NCBI RefSeq assembly: GCF_900963305.1 | Contig: NC_042513.1 | Coordinates: 14,725,001 to 14,789,000 of the forward strand | Direction of reading: 5' to 3' | Origin: Echeneis naucrates | Taxonomy: Eukaryota; Chordata; Actinopteri; Carangiformes; Echeneidae | Length of the DNA: 64,000 bases | In this document: piece by piece, positions 24,240 through 36,034 of the stretch | How positions within the stretch are numbered: position 1 is the stretch's first letter | How the letters are laid out: each line of letters opens with the position of its first letter | Notes under the pieces: model-generated | What the model was told of the DNA's origin: nothing | Seen by the model: the letters and a program-made list of their open reading frames with translations, nothing else | Database searches by the model: none | Position numbers and translations under genes: made by a program

Positions 24240-25290
24240 TAAATGGTGGTCTATTATTTGTCATGCCAGCAGTGCAAAACGGTCTTGGCAGCATATCTGG
24301 ACCAAGCAGAAGAATATAATCCAAAGTGGTATGTATTCATCACTCTTTTAGTGTAATGTGGATGATACACAGCGTAACACATTACCTGTTAATATTATCT
24401 GAATTAAACAAGAAGAAAAATGAGAGGAGAAAGACTGGAGGGCCCGCTCCTGCAGCTCACACAGCCTCAGAGGAGCTGGATCATGGAGGGGATACAAGGG
24501 GCTGTTCAATCAGACCCCGGTGCTGGCAGCTCCCAGCAGCTATTCCTTTTCCCGGGTATTTATAAGTTCTTTGGTGGTAAAATACTAAACGCATATTTAT
24601 TTGTTTCTCAGATGAGAAAAGTCTAGTTTACAGTTGAAGGAGACCCTGTAATGTTGCTCAAGCCGCCAGCACACACCCCTGATGGCCCCCACAGAGAATT
24701 AACTATCAAAGAAAGTTGTCATGTACTCTCATCTTTGTTTGCTGTGTTGAATCCACTTTATTCATTTCTGTTAAACTATTCCACAGGTGGAGATTATTGA
24801 TTAGTGTATTCAGTGTATTCAGAGTATTCAGAGGTACCTTTGGGGTAGATATTTGAATAATCTTAATAAGAATTTAATAAAAAATTTGAATTAATCTTTT
24901 AAAATTATAAATAGGTTTTTTGCTCATTAATGTCAGAAGGAGGGGACATGGTGCAACCCTCCCCTCAGCCTGTGGCCTCCACCTCCAGACCCACAGAAAA
25001 ACAAGGTGTAAGGGTTTTATCATTTCAGTTCTATGTCTACTTTTTAAAAGTAATCCTAACCAAGTGACTGATGAACACAGGACACAAGCGTAACTGAAAA
25101 GTCTATCTCACTTATCTCTTTTGTTTGATGTCCTATTAATACATGTTGGAGCAGACAATGTGAGGGTCCTTTATAAAAGCAATCTAGAACTGGATAATCA
25201 GAAAAAAACCTGGAAATCAAGAAACTAAATTTTGAGATCGAGCAACTGGAGTATGAGGAAAAACGGTAATACCATGCTCAAGCAGGATGA
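24240..25290 (+). pseudogene. Broken Myb/SANT-domain gene, Harbinger-transposon type
   Basis: Three stretches in order on the + strand resemble the Myb/SANT-like DNA-binding protein of PIF/Harbinger transposons (related to NAIF1). About 24,265-24,330 gives AKRSWQHIWTKQKNIIQS, like the third Myb helix 'r.Wq.vw.kyknI.qs'. Then 24,400-24,500 gives KKKNERRKTGGPAPAAHTASEE, a match to the family's 'kk...KTGGGpap..lt..Ee' linker. About 25,180-25,270 gives LELDNQKK and, one base out of frame, NLEIKKLNFEIEQLEYEEKR, a C-terminal coiled coil ending in a stop. The frame shift in a run of A's, and the lack of a continuous frame, indicate a pseudogene. The DDE nuclease partner was not found. Confidence 0.5.
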
Positions 25291-25837
25291 TCGGTGAAGG
25301 GACAACACTTTTAATTGTGGACTTTAAGCCGAAAGTTGGAACAAAAGCTGGTCCGGACCAGGTTATGTTCACAGCATATGTTACCCGGTGATATTGTCAT
25401 CTTAAAAGAGAGCTGCCTTCGTGATACGGGAAAGCCTGGCTTTAGGCTCAACATAGCTCGCTAAGGCACTAATCTCGCTTCGTAGTACACCCCTCTGGAG
25501 TCACTAATTTTTTTGTTGGTGTGTTGATGACCGTACATCGATGCTGGCTAGTAGGGGGCCCCATTAGGGAGATTCCCGACATGTCATTGCGGAGGTTTCA
25601 TGTTGTGTTGGTGATATGGAGCAATATCAGCTGTCTGCTGGGGCCCCTTACTACCAACTGGCTGCTACAGCTCGGAGAGGGCCCGTTGCAGCGTCTCAAG
25701 CAGTTCCATTATTTTGTTATTGACATTGACTAATGTCAGCCATCCCTTAGGGCCCTAGGACACTACCTGGGTTGCCTGCCCCGTTGCGGCGTCTCTGGCT
25801 GAACCTAATGGCTGTGAATGTTTGCTTCTTGGTGTCT
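25291..25837. other. Unassigned stretch at the edge of block B
   Basis: Not shared with blocks A or C. It has a GC-richer texture than its surroundings and ends where block B homology begins, in a CA tract. An open frame at 25,521-25,733 matches nothing I recognise. It may be the 3' part of the Harbinger-like element or an independent insertion. Confidence 0.3.
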
Positions 25838-27250
25838 CACACACACACAGTGGGGATTACTGGTGTTTGTACACATTTGTACCTATGTGTGAGTGTGTGA
25901 AAGCCTGCAGCATGTTAGATGATGGGAGCGCCTTTTGGAGCTCACTGTCTTAGTTTTTGCCAGAGAAATGATTTAACGTGCTGAGCTGGAGGACGAGTCA
26001 CTTCTGTCAAATAAACAGCAAAGGCAAAGAGAGAGAGCGAGGCCGACAAATGGGAAAGAGGGAGAAGTGATATGTTTATGTGGAACGACCTTTCACTTGG
26101 TGTCACCAAGAACTTCCATGATGAGGCTGGAGTTGATGTTTTGATTTCTTTGTTTGTCAGCAGTTGTGAAGACGAGAAGGTCCAATCTGCATTCTGTACA
26201 GCATCTCTTCTGTGCCACTTTCTTGCAGAGCTCTCACCTCCTCTCCATTTCTGAAGGGTGTCCTTCAGTGTCCTTGAGAAAGCTTCGCTTACTATAGAAC
26301 ATGAAAATGTATCATCTTTTGTATCATTTCAATGAACATACTTCCCAAACCGTCAACCTATTTCCTGTCTCTTCATTGGATTTCCTTCAGGAAGTGATCT
26401 TTTATTAGACAATATAAACGAGGACATTAAGTAAACTTTGTGTCTGCGCTCCAGTGAGACCCACTAAAAAATGAGAAACTTCACTGTAGGTGTAATAAAA
26501 TAAAAAATAAAAACTGTCTCACTGATTGAGAGTTATGTCAACACGCTGACATGGTATCTGTTTGTGGCTGCTATTCCTGACAGTGAGTCACCATCCTGTC
26601 TTTAAGGAGCAGGTGTCATACTGTGAGTGTGTGGTGCCTCAGCTGAAACCGAGCAGAAGATATTTTTGGAGAGAAAATGACTAAATAAGTTTAATAAAAT
26701 TGCACTTACTGTAATTTTTTTCTTTGCTTCTTAATGGCAGAGGGACATATGAATTCACATTTTGTTTCACTGAATTTAATTACAGCTGCAGTAACACAGT
26801 TCAGCACAAAACGTGGTTTTGCATTTTTGCATTAAATGTGTTGATTTAAGTGTCATTGATAGTGAGACGTTTCTCACAATGTACTTTTTATGTAAAACAA
26901 AGACCTATTTAAATCTACCATTCATTTTTATTTTCTAAGACTATGAATTCATGGAGCTGGATGTCCATCTACAAAAGACTAAAAAAAAAAAAAAAAATTA
27001 TTTCACAATCACGTTTAAAGAAACCGATCGAAGCTCTACTGTACATCTGTTAAGATGGTATAATATGATGCCTCCTATATATATATATTGTTTTTTGTAC
27101 AAAACATAGGCAACACCAATGCAATTCAAAATGGTTACAATATAATGTGGCAAAATAATAATTAATTCATAATTAATTAATAATTCAAATGCTAATTGAT
27201 GTCCTTATTGATGCAAAGGAAAGGACCAAAATCAACATGAATATGCTGCC
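25838..27250 (-). other. 3' flank of astacin B, non-coding
   Basis: Matches reversed A 17,800-18,870, with a B-only AT-rich section at 27,056-27,240. The canonical poly(A) signal seen in A and C is not intact here. The frame at 26,072-26,254 is duplicated at 37,503-37,685 in block C with identical translation, but it is disrupted in block A and resembles no protein family. Confidence 0.6.
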
Positions 27251-27675
27251 TCATGTTGGCAGAAGTAAATCATCACACATTTGCTTTCATTGAGTTCAAT
27301 GAATAAGAAACATCACCTAACTGCATAGATGTTAAACAAAAAACAAATTAAACAAATCTTAAAAACTAATAAATAAATAAACTAAATACAAAGCTAGTCC
27401 ACGTTAAAAGAATGAAACATTTCCCTCAGTGTTTCAGATGAGCTGCAACAAGTTCCTCGACTGAACTTTGAGAATATGTTGAGGCTGAATGCTCAGAGAA
27501 GCTCACTCATAAGTCTGGCAGAATCTCAGGTCTCTGTATCACAGATGCACCACATTTCAGTTATTTTTAGACAGTATTTAGGAAGTGCAACAAATCTGGA
27601 CCTTTGATGAAATCAGGATTTTAGCGTTGAAACACTTGGAGGCTGATATGTTCCATCTTTCATTGTTCAAGTTCT

Positions 27676-30600
27676 CTCTGGGAAAAAGACACAAACAAGT
27701 ACCTGATTATAAGATTGCAATCTTAGATTTTAAATATTTTTTGTATTTCCTGTGTGCTTACATTTGTCATCAACATATTTTAGCAGCAAAAAGTGTTTAT
27801 TAGGAACTCACAGCATTGGTAGAGTTTGTTAACACGGGCAATGTCGTTCGCGTTCATGGATGTGGATTGTCCAAAATCACGGTTGGGATCCCTCTTTGCG
27901 AGGATGGTTGGCTTCCCATTTTTGGAGAAGGCAAATCTTGAAGAAAAACAAAAACACAACGTTGATGTTATATTGTGCGAAACTCAAAAACACTCAGACA
28001 CACAGACTCATTATTCAATTAAAGTATTTCTGCAACTAATGTTGACCTGAATAGCTTCATTTTTTTATGTATTTCAATGACAGCATGAGCTCCTGACACA
28101 ATAACTTAAAATCAGTTTGGAGAATTCTGTTACAACTTTTAGCAAATGATTATTCTTGCTTTCAAACAAGTAAACTCAAGTCGAAGAAAAATTTGAGTTC
28201 ACACAGGTAATGAAATAATCTATTGTATCTTTCTATAATAAATATATATGCACATAAAAAGCTGCTTGTACTCACTTGCTGTAATGCATGACAGAGTCGA
28301 AGTCATATGGAGTTCCAAGGTTGTTAGTCTTCACCTTGTTAAAGTTGCGTTCCCTTCCTGCACAGACAGCGAGAACAATTGAAATACAAGCCAGCTAATT
28401 ATTTATTTTATGCATGTTAGCATGTGAATGTAAATTCTCCCACTGTACCCATCCCTCACTGAGCTGCTGATACGGCTCTAGACTCTTTTTACTCTGTTTT
28501 TGTTCTAATTAATCTTCTCCATACTTATTATTATTACGATCGGGACAAGTGTGCTAAGTTCTGGGTAGTTGATATTCCCATTTTTCCTAAAGTTATTCCC
28601 AAAAACCAGCAAAAATTCTCCATAGGAATGAATGGGATCCGAAGAAAAATCGCCTCCAAATTTCACCTATTTTCTCAGTCGTGTAGCTCTGTCATACATG
28701 CACCTAGAAATGTCATTCAAACTTTAAAACGGAGGAAATCTTGTGCTCTTTCCTTTTTCTCCTAAACGGTACGGTTTTCGAACTACGAGCTCTCAAAGGA
28801 GCAGTCCGATTCACTTTTTCCTCAAAGTTAGAGTGGAGCCGCTTGTTAACTAGAGTGAGAGCACTGTGAAAAAGTAACCCACATTTTCATTTTTAACTCG
28901 AGCTCACAGCCAAACCGTGAAAGGGAGACAAATGATTTTTTGGCAAAACGTAGACAGGTCTTGGGATTCATAAAATCTAATTTTTACAGCTCTGCTCCTC
29001 TCCAAATTTAAACAGGAGCGCTCAGAGCACCAGCAACACCTGGTTTTGCCCCAATTGACTGCAATGCAAATCAAGCTTTCCCTCAACACTCTCTCTTCGC
29101 ACTGTCCCTGCACGCTCATTTTAAGGAATTTTCAAATCAAATAAAGGCTGTCGGAATCCCCAGACTCTTCTGTCTCTCACGGTGTTTTCGCTTTTTGGAC
29201 CGGAGCTACGGTTTGCTCACAATTCGAAGTAGTTCGGGAGGTGGTCAAAAGCCACTTTTGGGAGAGTTTTGGGGAGACTCTGAGCTCTGACCTCAGCGAA
29301 TTCTCAAATCACCGTGGCGACCGCAGGTCCCTCAGCTCAGGTCTGTGGATCAAACCCACCCCACTTTGGAGCCTCACTGCTTCGTCATAATTTGTCACAG
29401 AAATGCCGTTCAAAGTTTAAACGGGTCAGAAGACCTTGAACACTCACACATATACACAGACACACACATAGACAGATATAGACACACACTCACACATATA
29501 CACAGACAGAAATAGAGAGAGATATAGACATGCACTCACACATACACAGACACACACACAGACAGATATAGACACGCACTGACATATATACACAAACATA
29601 CACAGAGACAGATATACAGACACACTCACACATATACACAGACACACTCATTGAATCAAGCTCAATCAGTTCTCTGAAACTAAATTTCACCAGGAAGGCT
29701 TTCGACAGCATGATGGTACGTGGGTTGCTCGTCCAGGCAAGTGGCGACGGACGAGGGCACAATGGGTGAGGGGACGACGGACAAGGGGACGACGGGCGAG
29801 GGGACGACGACCCGTGGTACTTCAAAATTTCCCTGGAATTTTCTAGTTGTTCATACAGCTCACCTCCTACAACACAGCTTGGTTAGAAAGACAATTGAAA
29901 TGTATCTGTATGCCTACATATTTTTGCCTTTGTCACTATGTGTCTGTGAGTCACACAGTAGCCACACCTTAATTCCCAGCAGCTGCTAATTCTAAGAATG
30001 ACTATATGACAATAGCAAACTTTACAAATAACTCTCTTAACTCTGAAATTTGTGCCAGAACAAAATCCTCCACTGTTCTCAACACAATCCCAGAACTGTG
30101 AAGTAAAGGTTTGTGTGTGAGCTGACCTTCCTGAATATTCTCGGTGAGGATGCGGACGTGGTTGTCCCTGTCAGAGCGGACCTGCTCATGGTGGAAACCC
30201 AGAGCGTGGAGGATCTCGTGCTGCACTATGTCAGTGAACAAACAACCATTTCTCCTCAGGGAGACCCGTTGTCTTCCACCCTGACGGCCCAGGTAGGACC
30301 AGCACCTGATTAACACACACAGATGTAAAAAGAAAACTGTTACATTTCCAGTCTCTTGTGTTCTTGAGTCAATGGTTGATCTTTTCTGTGAGTCAATACT
30401 GACTTCAGCTCAGAGAGAAAGAAAACACAGAAACATAAGCTGTGAAGCTGGAAGGCACTGTGCACCACAAAGCTAGATGGCAGCAAATCATTACCTTTGT
30501 GTGTGTGTGTGTGTGTTCCTACCCAGATCCAGAGAAGAAGTAGAGATAATCCCTATCTTGCTCCGTTTTCCACTTAAAGCGAATGCAGGTTGACTGGTTG

Positions 30601-31713
30601 AAGCTCACCAGGGTTCTGATGATGACGTTTCGTTCATTTGTAGCTGCAGAGACAAAGCAGAAGCTGCTTGGATGGTTTTGTCCAAAGAGGCTACTAAAGA
30701 ATCACTGTGACATTGTCACTGTCAAGTGTTGAGTTAAATTGAGTAGACGTTAAAACTGAATGTGTAATTATTTAAACAGTGGAGCAGAAAATACACACTG
30801 ATATTGAAGTACATCATTTCTCTGCTGGAACATTGTTGTTGTTTTGTTTGCTCCTTTTCACTACAAATGCTGCTAACGGGTTGACTCAGTTCTAAAGGTC
30901 AAAGAGCTACTTACAGTACGAACTGGAGATACTGACGGGAATCCAAACGTAGCGTCCTGTTTTAGGCCACTTGCAGCCTGTGGCTGTGCAGGGGACTGCG
31001 TTCCTCTTCAAATTTGGCACAATGTCACCGTAGGTCAGGCGTGTTGCTGCAGAACCAGAAACAGACATCACTTGGATTATTTTGTATTTACATTCTCAAT
31101 TTTTCTACAAAAACTAACAAGCAACAGTTGTTTTCAATTTGATTGGTTATTTAAAGTTTGTCAATGACAAGAAAATTGTGAAAATGGCCATTCTGACACC
31201 TTCACAGAGCTAAAAATCTTCTTTCACATTTTCCTGAATAAATCTGATCAATTATCTATCTTTACAAAGTCTCACTATATTTTCATATATTTTCATTATA
31301 GCCATAGAAGTCACTTACATACGCCTTCATTGACTTTTTCAATGACTGCAGAGACGGACATAGATAAGTCTGGGAAAAACAGACGACATCAGAGATAAGG
31401 AGCAGAACTTTCATGTGAATTATCTGCGTTGGGGATTTTCATATCTGGGAATTTCTCCATTATTCTGCTCACCTCTTTCACCGAGGTCATCAGTCAGACC
31501 CTGCATGACATAAAATTGCAAGTCATTATTTTTTCTTCATATCTAATCACAAGGAAGGTCAATAAAGTCCTTTCAAAATTCAATACATGGTCAGTTTTCT
31601 TTGTCAAGCAGACATCATGAAGATGCCTGGACCTCGCGTGGTAAAAAATGTTAACTCACTGGAGGTACAGCCGTCAATGAGAAGAAGAGCAGGAAGAGGA
31701 AAACCGGAGTCAT
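27676..31713 (-). CDS. Astacin metalloprotease B (six-cysteine, hatching-enzyme/nephrosin group)
   Basis: Paralog of gene A on the opposite strand. Coding exons in transcription order: 31713-31660, 31500-31473, 31369-31319, 31046-30915, 30643-30523, 30305-30127, 28357-28276, 27936-27812, 27677-27676. Exon lengths and phases match gene A exactly, giving 257 aa with the stop again split over the last intron. Signal peptide, basic propeptide end, six cysteines, HEILHALGFHHEQVRSDRD zinc site and SVMHYSK Met-turn are all intact. Differences from A include Ala for Glu in the propeptide (exon 3), Arg for Gln and Ile for Thr in exon 5, Asn for His and Lys for Met near STCIRF, Ile for Thr before VQHE, Arg for His in exon 7 and Asn for Thr in exon 8. 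Intron 6 carries a 1.33-kb insertion. The poly(A) signal is degraded, so expression is uncertain. Confidence 0.9.
29437..29650. repeat. CA/GA-rich minisatellite
   Basis: Irregular repeats built from 'cacacatatacacagacaca' and 'gacagatatagacacac' variants. Long open frames of Val/Cys/Ser/Ile on the minus strand come from this repeat and are not genes. It lies inside the intron 6 insertion. Confidence 0.85.
29745..29815. repeat. GGGGACGACGG minisatellite
   Basis: Four to five degenerate units of about 15 bp ('aggggacgacggac', 'aggggacgacgggcg') near the right end of the intron 6 insertion. Confidence 0.75.
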
Positions 31714-31837
31714 GATGATGATCCTCTGTAGTTCTGAAAATACAGGAGAATGTCAAAAGTGTTGGTCCACTGAGGATTTTGGTGCGTGCTAAATCAGACG
31801 GATTAGAGTAGAAGAAAGTTGAGTCAGTTGAGCTTAC

Positions 31838-31896
31838 CTGTTAGCCCAGGAGGAGGTGATGAATGCAGCAGCTGCTCAGCTCATCACTCCTTATAT
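31838..31896 (-). promoter_or_regulatory. TATA box and non-coding first exon of astacin B
   Basis: Reverse complement of the gene A arrangement: TATAA at about 31,891-31,895 (minus), a short non-coding exon ending at 31,838, then the donor 'gtaagct'. The acceptor is at 31,734 and the ATG at 31,713. Confidence 0.6.
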
Positions 31897-31899
31897 GCA

Positions 31900-32755
31900 G
31901 CTCTCACAGGGTGGAGGAATTTTTTTAGCCCCATCTGTCAGTCACTGTCAGAAAAAGTCTGCCCACAATGCTTTACAGTAAAGAGATCATTCCTCAGCGC
32001 ATTGGCACATTGAGCACATTGCTCCTACGCAAAGCAGGTTGTTTATTGACAGATCAATCCTTCTGAACAAAGTCCTCAATATCAAATGACGTCTTGTCCA
32101 GTTTGACGAAGAAGTTTTTGGTCTGAGAACCAGGAAACACTTTTTAATTTTTAAAGCTTCTCATAAAAGGGGACAAAAGCAAATATTGAGGGATCATGCC
32201 TGTCTATACTACCTGTATAGACCTGTGGATGGAAAACATTTGAACAAAAACTAGCAGTTAAAATAGAAACTTTTGAACAAGAATGGCTTCTTTTCTCCTT
32301 CATAGACACATCTGATTGCTTTTATTTTTGTTGTTTTATAATATTTTTTGATTTATTCCAGCCAAACTACATCAAGGTCCAAAACTGAAAGATCAAAATC
32401 AGGGAAAAGCTAAATTTGCAAACACCAAATATCAATATCTATGCAGAATAATAACAAAAATTATTATGTTTAATCATGCAATTGGAAAAAAGACTATTTT
32501 ACTAATTGCCAATCATCATCTTGAAGCATTGAGCTTATTTCAATCAATCTAGTTAAAACTCTGAGTTTGCTACTCCTGTACTGAGGGAATTTCTGAGTTT
32601 TCTGCTTCAGAAAGGTCGCTAACTTGAACTCTGAGTTGTTTATTTTGCTAACTGACTCTGAATCTAACCTGGTTTTCTCCAAGAGACCTATTTATCCTGT
32701 CTCCTCCTCCTTACAGAACCAGAAACACTGCTTCATTTCCTCATTCTTTCTTTCT
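31900..32755 (-). other. Upstream region of astacin B
   Basis: Reverse complement of 13,345-14,200 with few changes and no distal second copy. No gene is present; the frame at 32,494-32,682 has counterparts at 13,417-13,605 but is not a recognisable protein. Confidence 0.65.
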
Positions 32756-33530
32756 GGAGAGGAGCTCCAGCAGATTGCAGGAACAACATCGGACATATCT
32801 GTCCAGAAGAGTGAAACTCTGGGAAGAGCCTAGGGTTTCTGGGAAACCCTCAGGTAGCTTCAGGTGGGGGCCCTGAGCTTGAAGTAGTAAACAAAACTGT
32901 GCTCAATTTTGGTGTGTAGTGTTTGTTTGAGCCACTGTTTGATTTGGAGAGCCTCAGCGTTGAGCAATATCTTTCTCCCAATGGGTGTCATAACAGACCA
33001 GGAGCCTCTGATCAGTGACTTTAAGACCCCATAAGGCAACTCGTTAAAAAACCCATAACAATCACACCATAGTTGCACAATCATGAAAACATGTCATTTT
33101 TGCTCCCTTTCATCTGCTGTGGCCCGAAGCATCCAGCCTTCAACACTGACAGTTTTATTTGTTGGTGTTTTCTCCTCTCCATTGCAGCCTGCCAGAACAA
33201 AAGCGTGAGTCTTTGAATTCTTCTATTTTTCAGATTATGACTTCTCACTGAGTCATTAATAGATTGCTTCTTCTCACGAATACAATTCAACAGCACTCCA
33301 AAACTTGATCATCCACAATGACCATTAAGTTCAACCAGCATTCCCCTAAAATCAGACTGCATCATAGATGAAATGGTTTGGTTTCCAGCAGGAAACATCA
33401 CCTGCGGGAGGAGGAAACCAGAAATGAGGCATGACTGAAATTACTGAATTGTACTTTCTGTCACTCAGACTAGTTTCAGTTTGCATACTTCAAATATTAA
33501 GAAAGACGTTTCTTGTGTTTAATTTCCTAA
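32756..33530. other. Block B-specific insertion or unique segment
   Basis: Block A/C homology stops at 'cattctttctttc' and resumes near 33,535 ('tcgttgtgaagtttttggg'). The intervening 775 bp have two open frames on the minus strand (33,084-32,860, with a WSVMTPIGRKILLNAEALQ stretch, and 33,296-33,081). I could not assign either to a family. The segment 'ttgcttcttctcacgaatac' at 33,268-33,290 also occurs at 42,645-42,665 in block C. Confidence 0.4.
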
Positions 33531-33599
33531 CAGCTTCGTTGTGAAGTTTTTGGGTATCATTTGACGCTAGAAGCCGCTACAGTTATGCTTCTATTCATC

Positions 33600-33790
33600 G
33601 ACTCCATTTAAAGGCTCATATGGACTCTGGGGCAGAAGAGTGAGGCCAACCTTCATTCATAAAACTGCTTAAGGCTTAGTGACCATCAGGGAGCGACTCT
33701 GCTGCTTGAACACAGGAGTCACTTTGTATTGAAGTCGATGTGAAAAGGACCCTACTTCCCAATTTATTAGCTCAGTAAATGTTTTCCTCA
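33600..33790. repeat. Dispersed MITE-like repeat in block B
   Basis: Reverse complement of the element at 9,960-10,140, at the equivalent position of the block, so inherited with the duplication. Confidence 0.5.
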
Positions 33791-34684
33791 TAAGTTTGTG
33801 GTCTGTCTTTAATTTGACATTTTCCTTATTACAACATGATGTTCATCTTTATATGATGGTCCCATTTATTGGAAAATAGAGGCGATACATTTTGGTGTGG
33901 CTACCGTGTGATTGACAGACTGTACCAGAAATGGTGTAGTTGGTCCTGAGAAAAAAAAGTACATAAATAAAAAAACTAGTGGGTCATTTGGATCTTTTCT
34001 ATTCTGTTGTATTTTGGTTTGTTCTGGTCAACGCACCTGGTAGATTGTGATGAAACTGAAGTCTGTGTCCTAATGTGTCTAATTCATTTGATGATTATGT
34101 GGCACCAATGTTCGAGTGGATCCACGTGATGAGAGCTGCAGCTCACAGCACAAACTGATCACAACAGGTGTTTGATGGCCAAGCAGCTCGCTCTCCATCA
34201 CGTCCTGCCTTCCACTCAAAATTCATGTGTGGTGATGTGTGTGTGTGTGTCTGTGTTGTGGTTGACTGTGCTGCCATAGAAGTGAGAACTATTGAGTGGA
34301 GCTTATTATGTGTGAGAGGTTGTGCTGCAGGTGGATCTGTCTTCAGCAGTGTCAGATGGAGGTAATGAGAGAGTGTTTCTCCTCTATGAGGCCCTTTAAG
34401 ACCTGGGTGGGGGGTGGGGTTAGGATCAAAGTGTCCTATATACAGTATTTATACAGCGTCAATTTAAAGACACACTCACTTAACACACTGAGACCTGCTC
34501 CCTAAAGAGAGAAAACCATTAAAGCCGAATCAAGCAGACACCATCAGCTGCTCCATCATTTCAGTGTCCACTGAGTTTGCTGTTAATCCGAACTGATCAG
34601 GCTGAACACCAGAAACTTTATTCGACTTTAATTCCTGTGCACTAACAAACGTAACTAATTAACTTAGCTAATAAAAACTTTGTG

Positions 34685-35150
34685 TTTCCAACAAATTTGT
34701 GGAGTCTGAAGTTGAGCTGCTTCAGTTTGGAGATTCTAAAATCAGAACACACTGTGAGGAAACCTCGCTGAGAAAAGACACAAAGACCAATATCTGCTGG
34801 GAGGAACGGGACCAGAATGAGGTGTAGTCAACATCAGGAGCTGCTGCTGACGGTGTGTGAAAATATAATGACCTCCTTAGTGACATTTGAGTAATTGGAA
34901 CAAAAAGCACCTGAACAACAGTCTCTCTCTCTCTGCAGCCTTTTTTTATTTTTTTTATTTTTTCGACTTCCTCGCTCTTCCTGCGATATAAAACCCACAG
35001 CTGAACACAACAAGATCGAACTGTGTTAAGACTCACAATAAGCTACTGGAGTCTGTTTAGGGAGTCTCAACAGTTCCTGCTCCACTTCACAGAAATACTT
35101 CCTGGAATAAGAAAGTGTCACATGACTGCTGATAACTTTAGACCCTTGGG
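34685..35150. repeat. Repeat R, copy 3 (5' side of gene B)
   Basis: Reverse complement of 8,660-9,115. On the + strand it carries TATAAAA at 34,987-34,993 in the context 'tgcgatataaaacccacagc'. It is truncated at about 35,150, shortly before the 29-bp minisatellite. Confidence 0.7.
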
Positions 35151-35192
35151 TTGCCTTGAATAATTCATCCTGGATGATTTACTGAACAATAA

Positions 35193-35308
35193 TAACAATA
35201 AAGAAGGAAAACATCATAAAGTAACAATAAAGAAGGAAAACATCATAAAGTAACAATAAAGAAGGAAAACATCATAAAGTAACAATAAAGAAGGAAAACA
35301 TCATAAAA
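35193..35308. repeat. 29-bp minisatellite, 4 units, at the B/C junction
   Basis: Four almost perfect tandem copies of a 29-bp unit (taacaataaagaaggaaaac plus atcataaag) at 35,193, 35,222, 35,251 and 35,280. They are flanked by 'catcctggat' sequences (35,167 and 35,331). The array sits exactly between the end of block B and the start of block C homology, so it marks the tandem duplication breakpoint. Confidence 0.9.
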
Positions 35309-36034
35309 CAACAATCAAGAAGCAATAAATCATCCTGGATTATTTATTGCAGCCATTTCACATTGGACGCCATCATAGATTAAAATGTTTCACCTGCATT
35401 GTGCTCATTGTTCCTGCTCTGTTATAGGATGTAAAGTGTTGCCATAGAAGTGGCAACTATGGATTAATTGACACTCAACACAAGTTGTGATGAATTCCCA
35501 CGATTGGAATAATTTAACTGTGCATTACCATTAACATTTTTTGTATGTTGTTCATTAACCAGTCACCGAGGCTTTCACGCTCTCTCTGCAACAAGGTTGT
35601 TCGAGGCCCAAAGTAGTTCTCTTTGACTTTTTACCACAACTCCAGTTGAACTGTATTTTTTTTTTTTTTAAATAATAATTCCAGGAGACAAAAACATGCA
35701 AGGAAATATTATGCGAGAAAAGTGAAACTAATGTTGCTATTTCTCGATTTATTTGATGAATCAAAATGATTCGGGACGATGGTGACATGAAACGTTCTGA
35801 TAAAATAAGATGTACTTTTAATGATTACTCCGTAGAGGAATTTAAGCTGACACAGAAGCACAAAAGGAAGGCATTTTAGTAAATAGGATAAAAACTAGAA
35901 AAGAACTGAAAATAAAAAGGCTAAGAACTGTTAAATTGTCATGTTATGACTGCGTGCTAATTTTCTTTGGTTTTTACATGCAAATGTTTTTTCACAAATT
36001 AAACTGAACACATCTTCCTTTCCCACTTCCGTCA

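Larger units (their letters stand above)
28511..29840. mobile_element. 1.33-kb insertion in intron 6 of astacin B
   Basis: Absent from the same intron in A and C, where the text runs straight through 'ttctaattgttcatac'. In B it is flanked by TTCTAATT (28,503-28,510) and TTCTAGTT (29,841-29,848), an 8-bp target duplication with one mismatch, suggesting a hAT-type or similar DNA element. Clear terminal inverted repeats were not seen and no transposase frame is present. The first 900 bp are non-repetitive; the rest contains two minisatellites. The family was not identified. The insertion postdates the duplication that made B. Confidence 0.65.
25838..35150 (-). repeat. Block B: duplicate unit carrying astacin gene B
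   Basis: Reverse complement of much of block A (8,660-18,870) and a direct relative of block C. Block-specific features are a 1.33-kb insertion in intron 6 of gene B (28,511-29,840), a unique segment at 32,755-33,530 and a diverged 3' flank (26,890-27,300). The 5' end of the block runs into a 29-bp minisatellite at the junction with block C. Confidence 0.85.

Noticed and set aside
26072-26254. 60-codon frame identical in blocks B and C (37,503-37,685)
   Set aside because: Identity reflects duplication. It is disrupted in block A by an 80-bp deletion and matches no family.
29444-29825. Open frames rich in Cys, Val, Ser and Ile
   Set aside because: They are products of the CA/GA minisatellite in the intron 6 insertion.
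35193-35308. Regular 29-bp repeats that could suggest a CRISPR array
   Set aside because: The units are directly adjacent without spacers, and the context is a vertebrate genome; it is a minisatellite.
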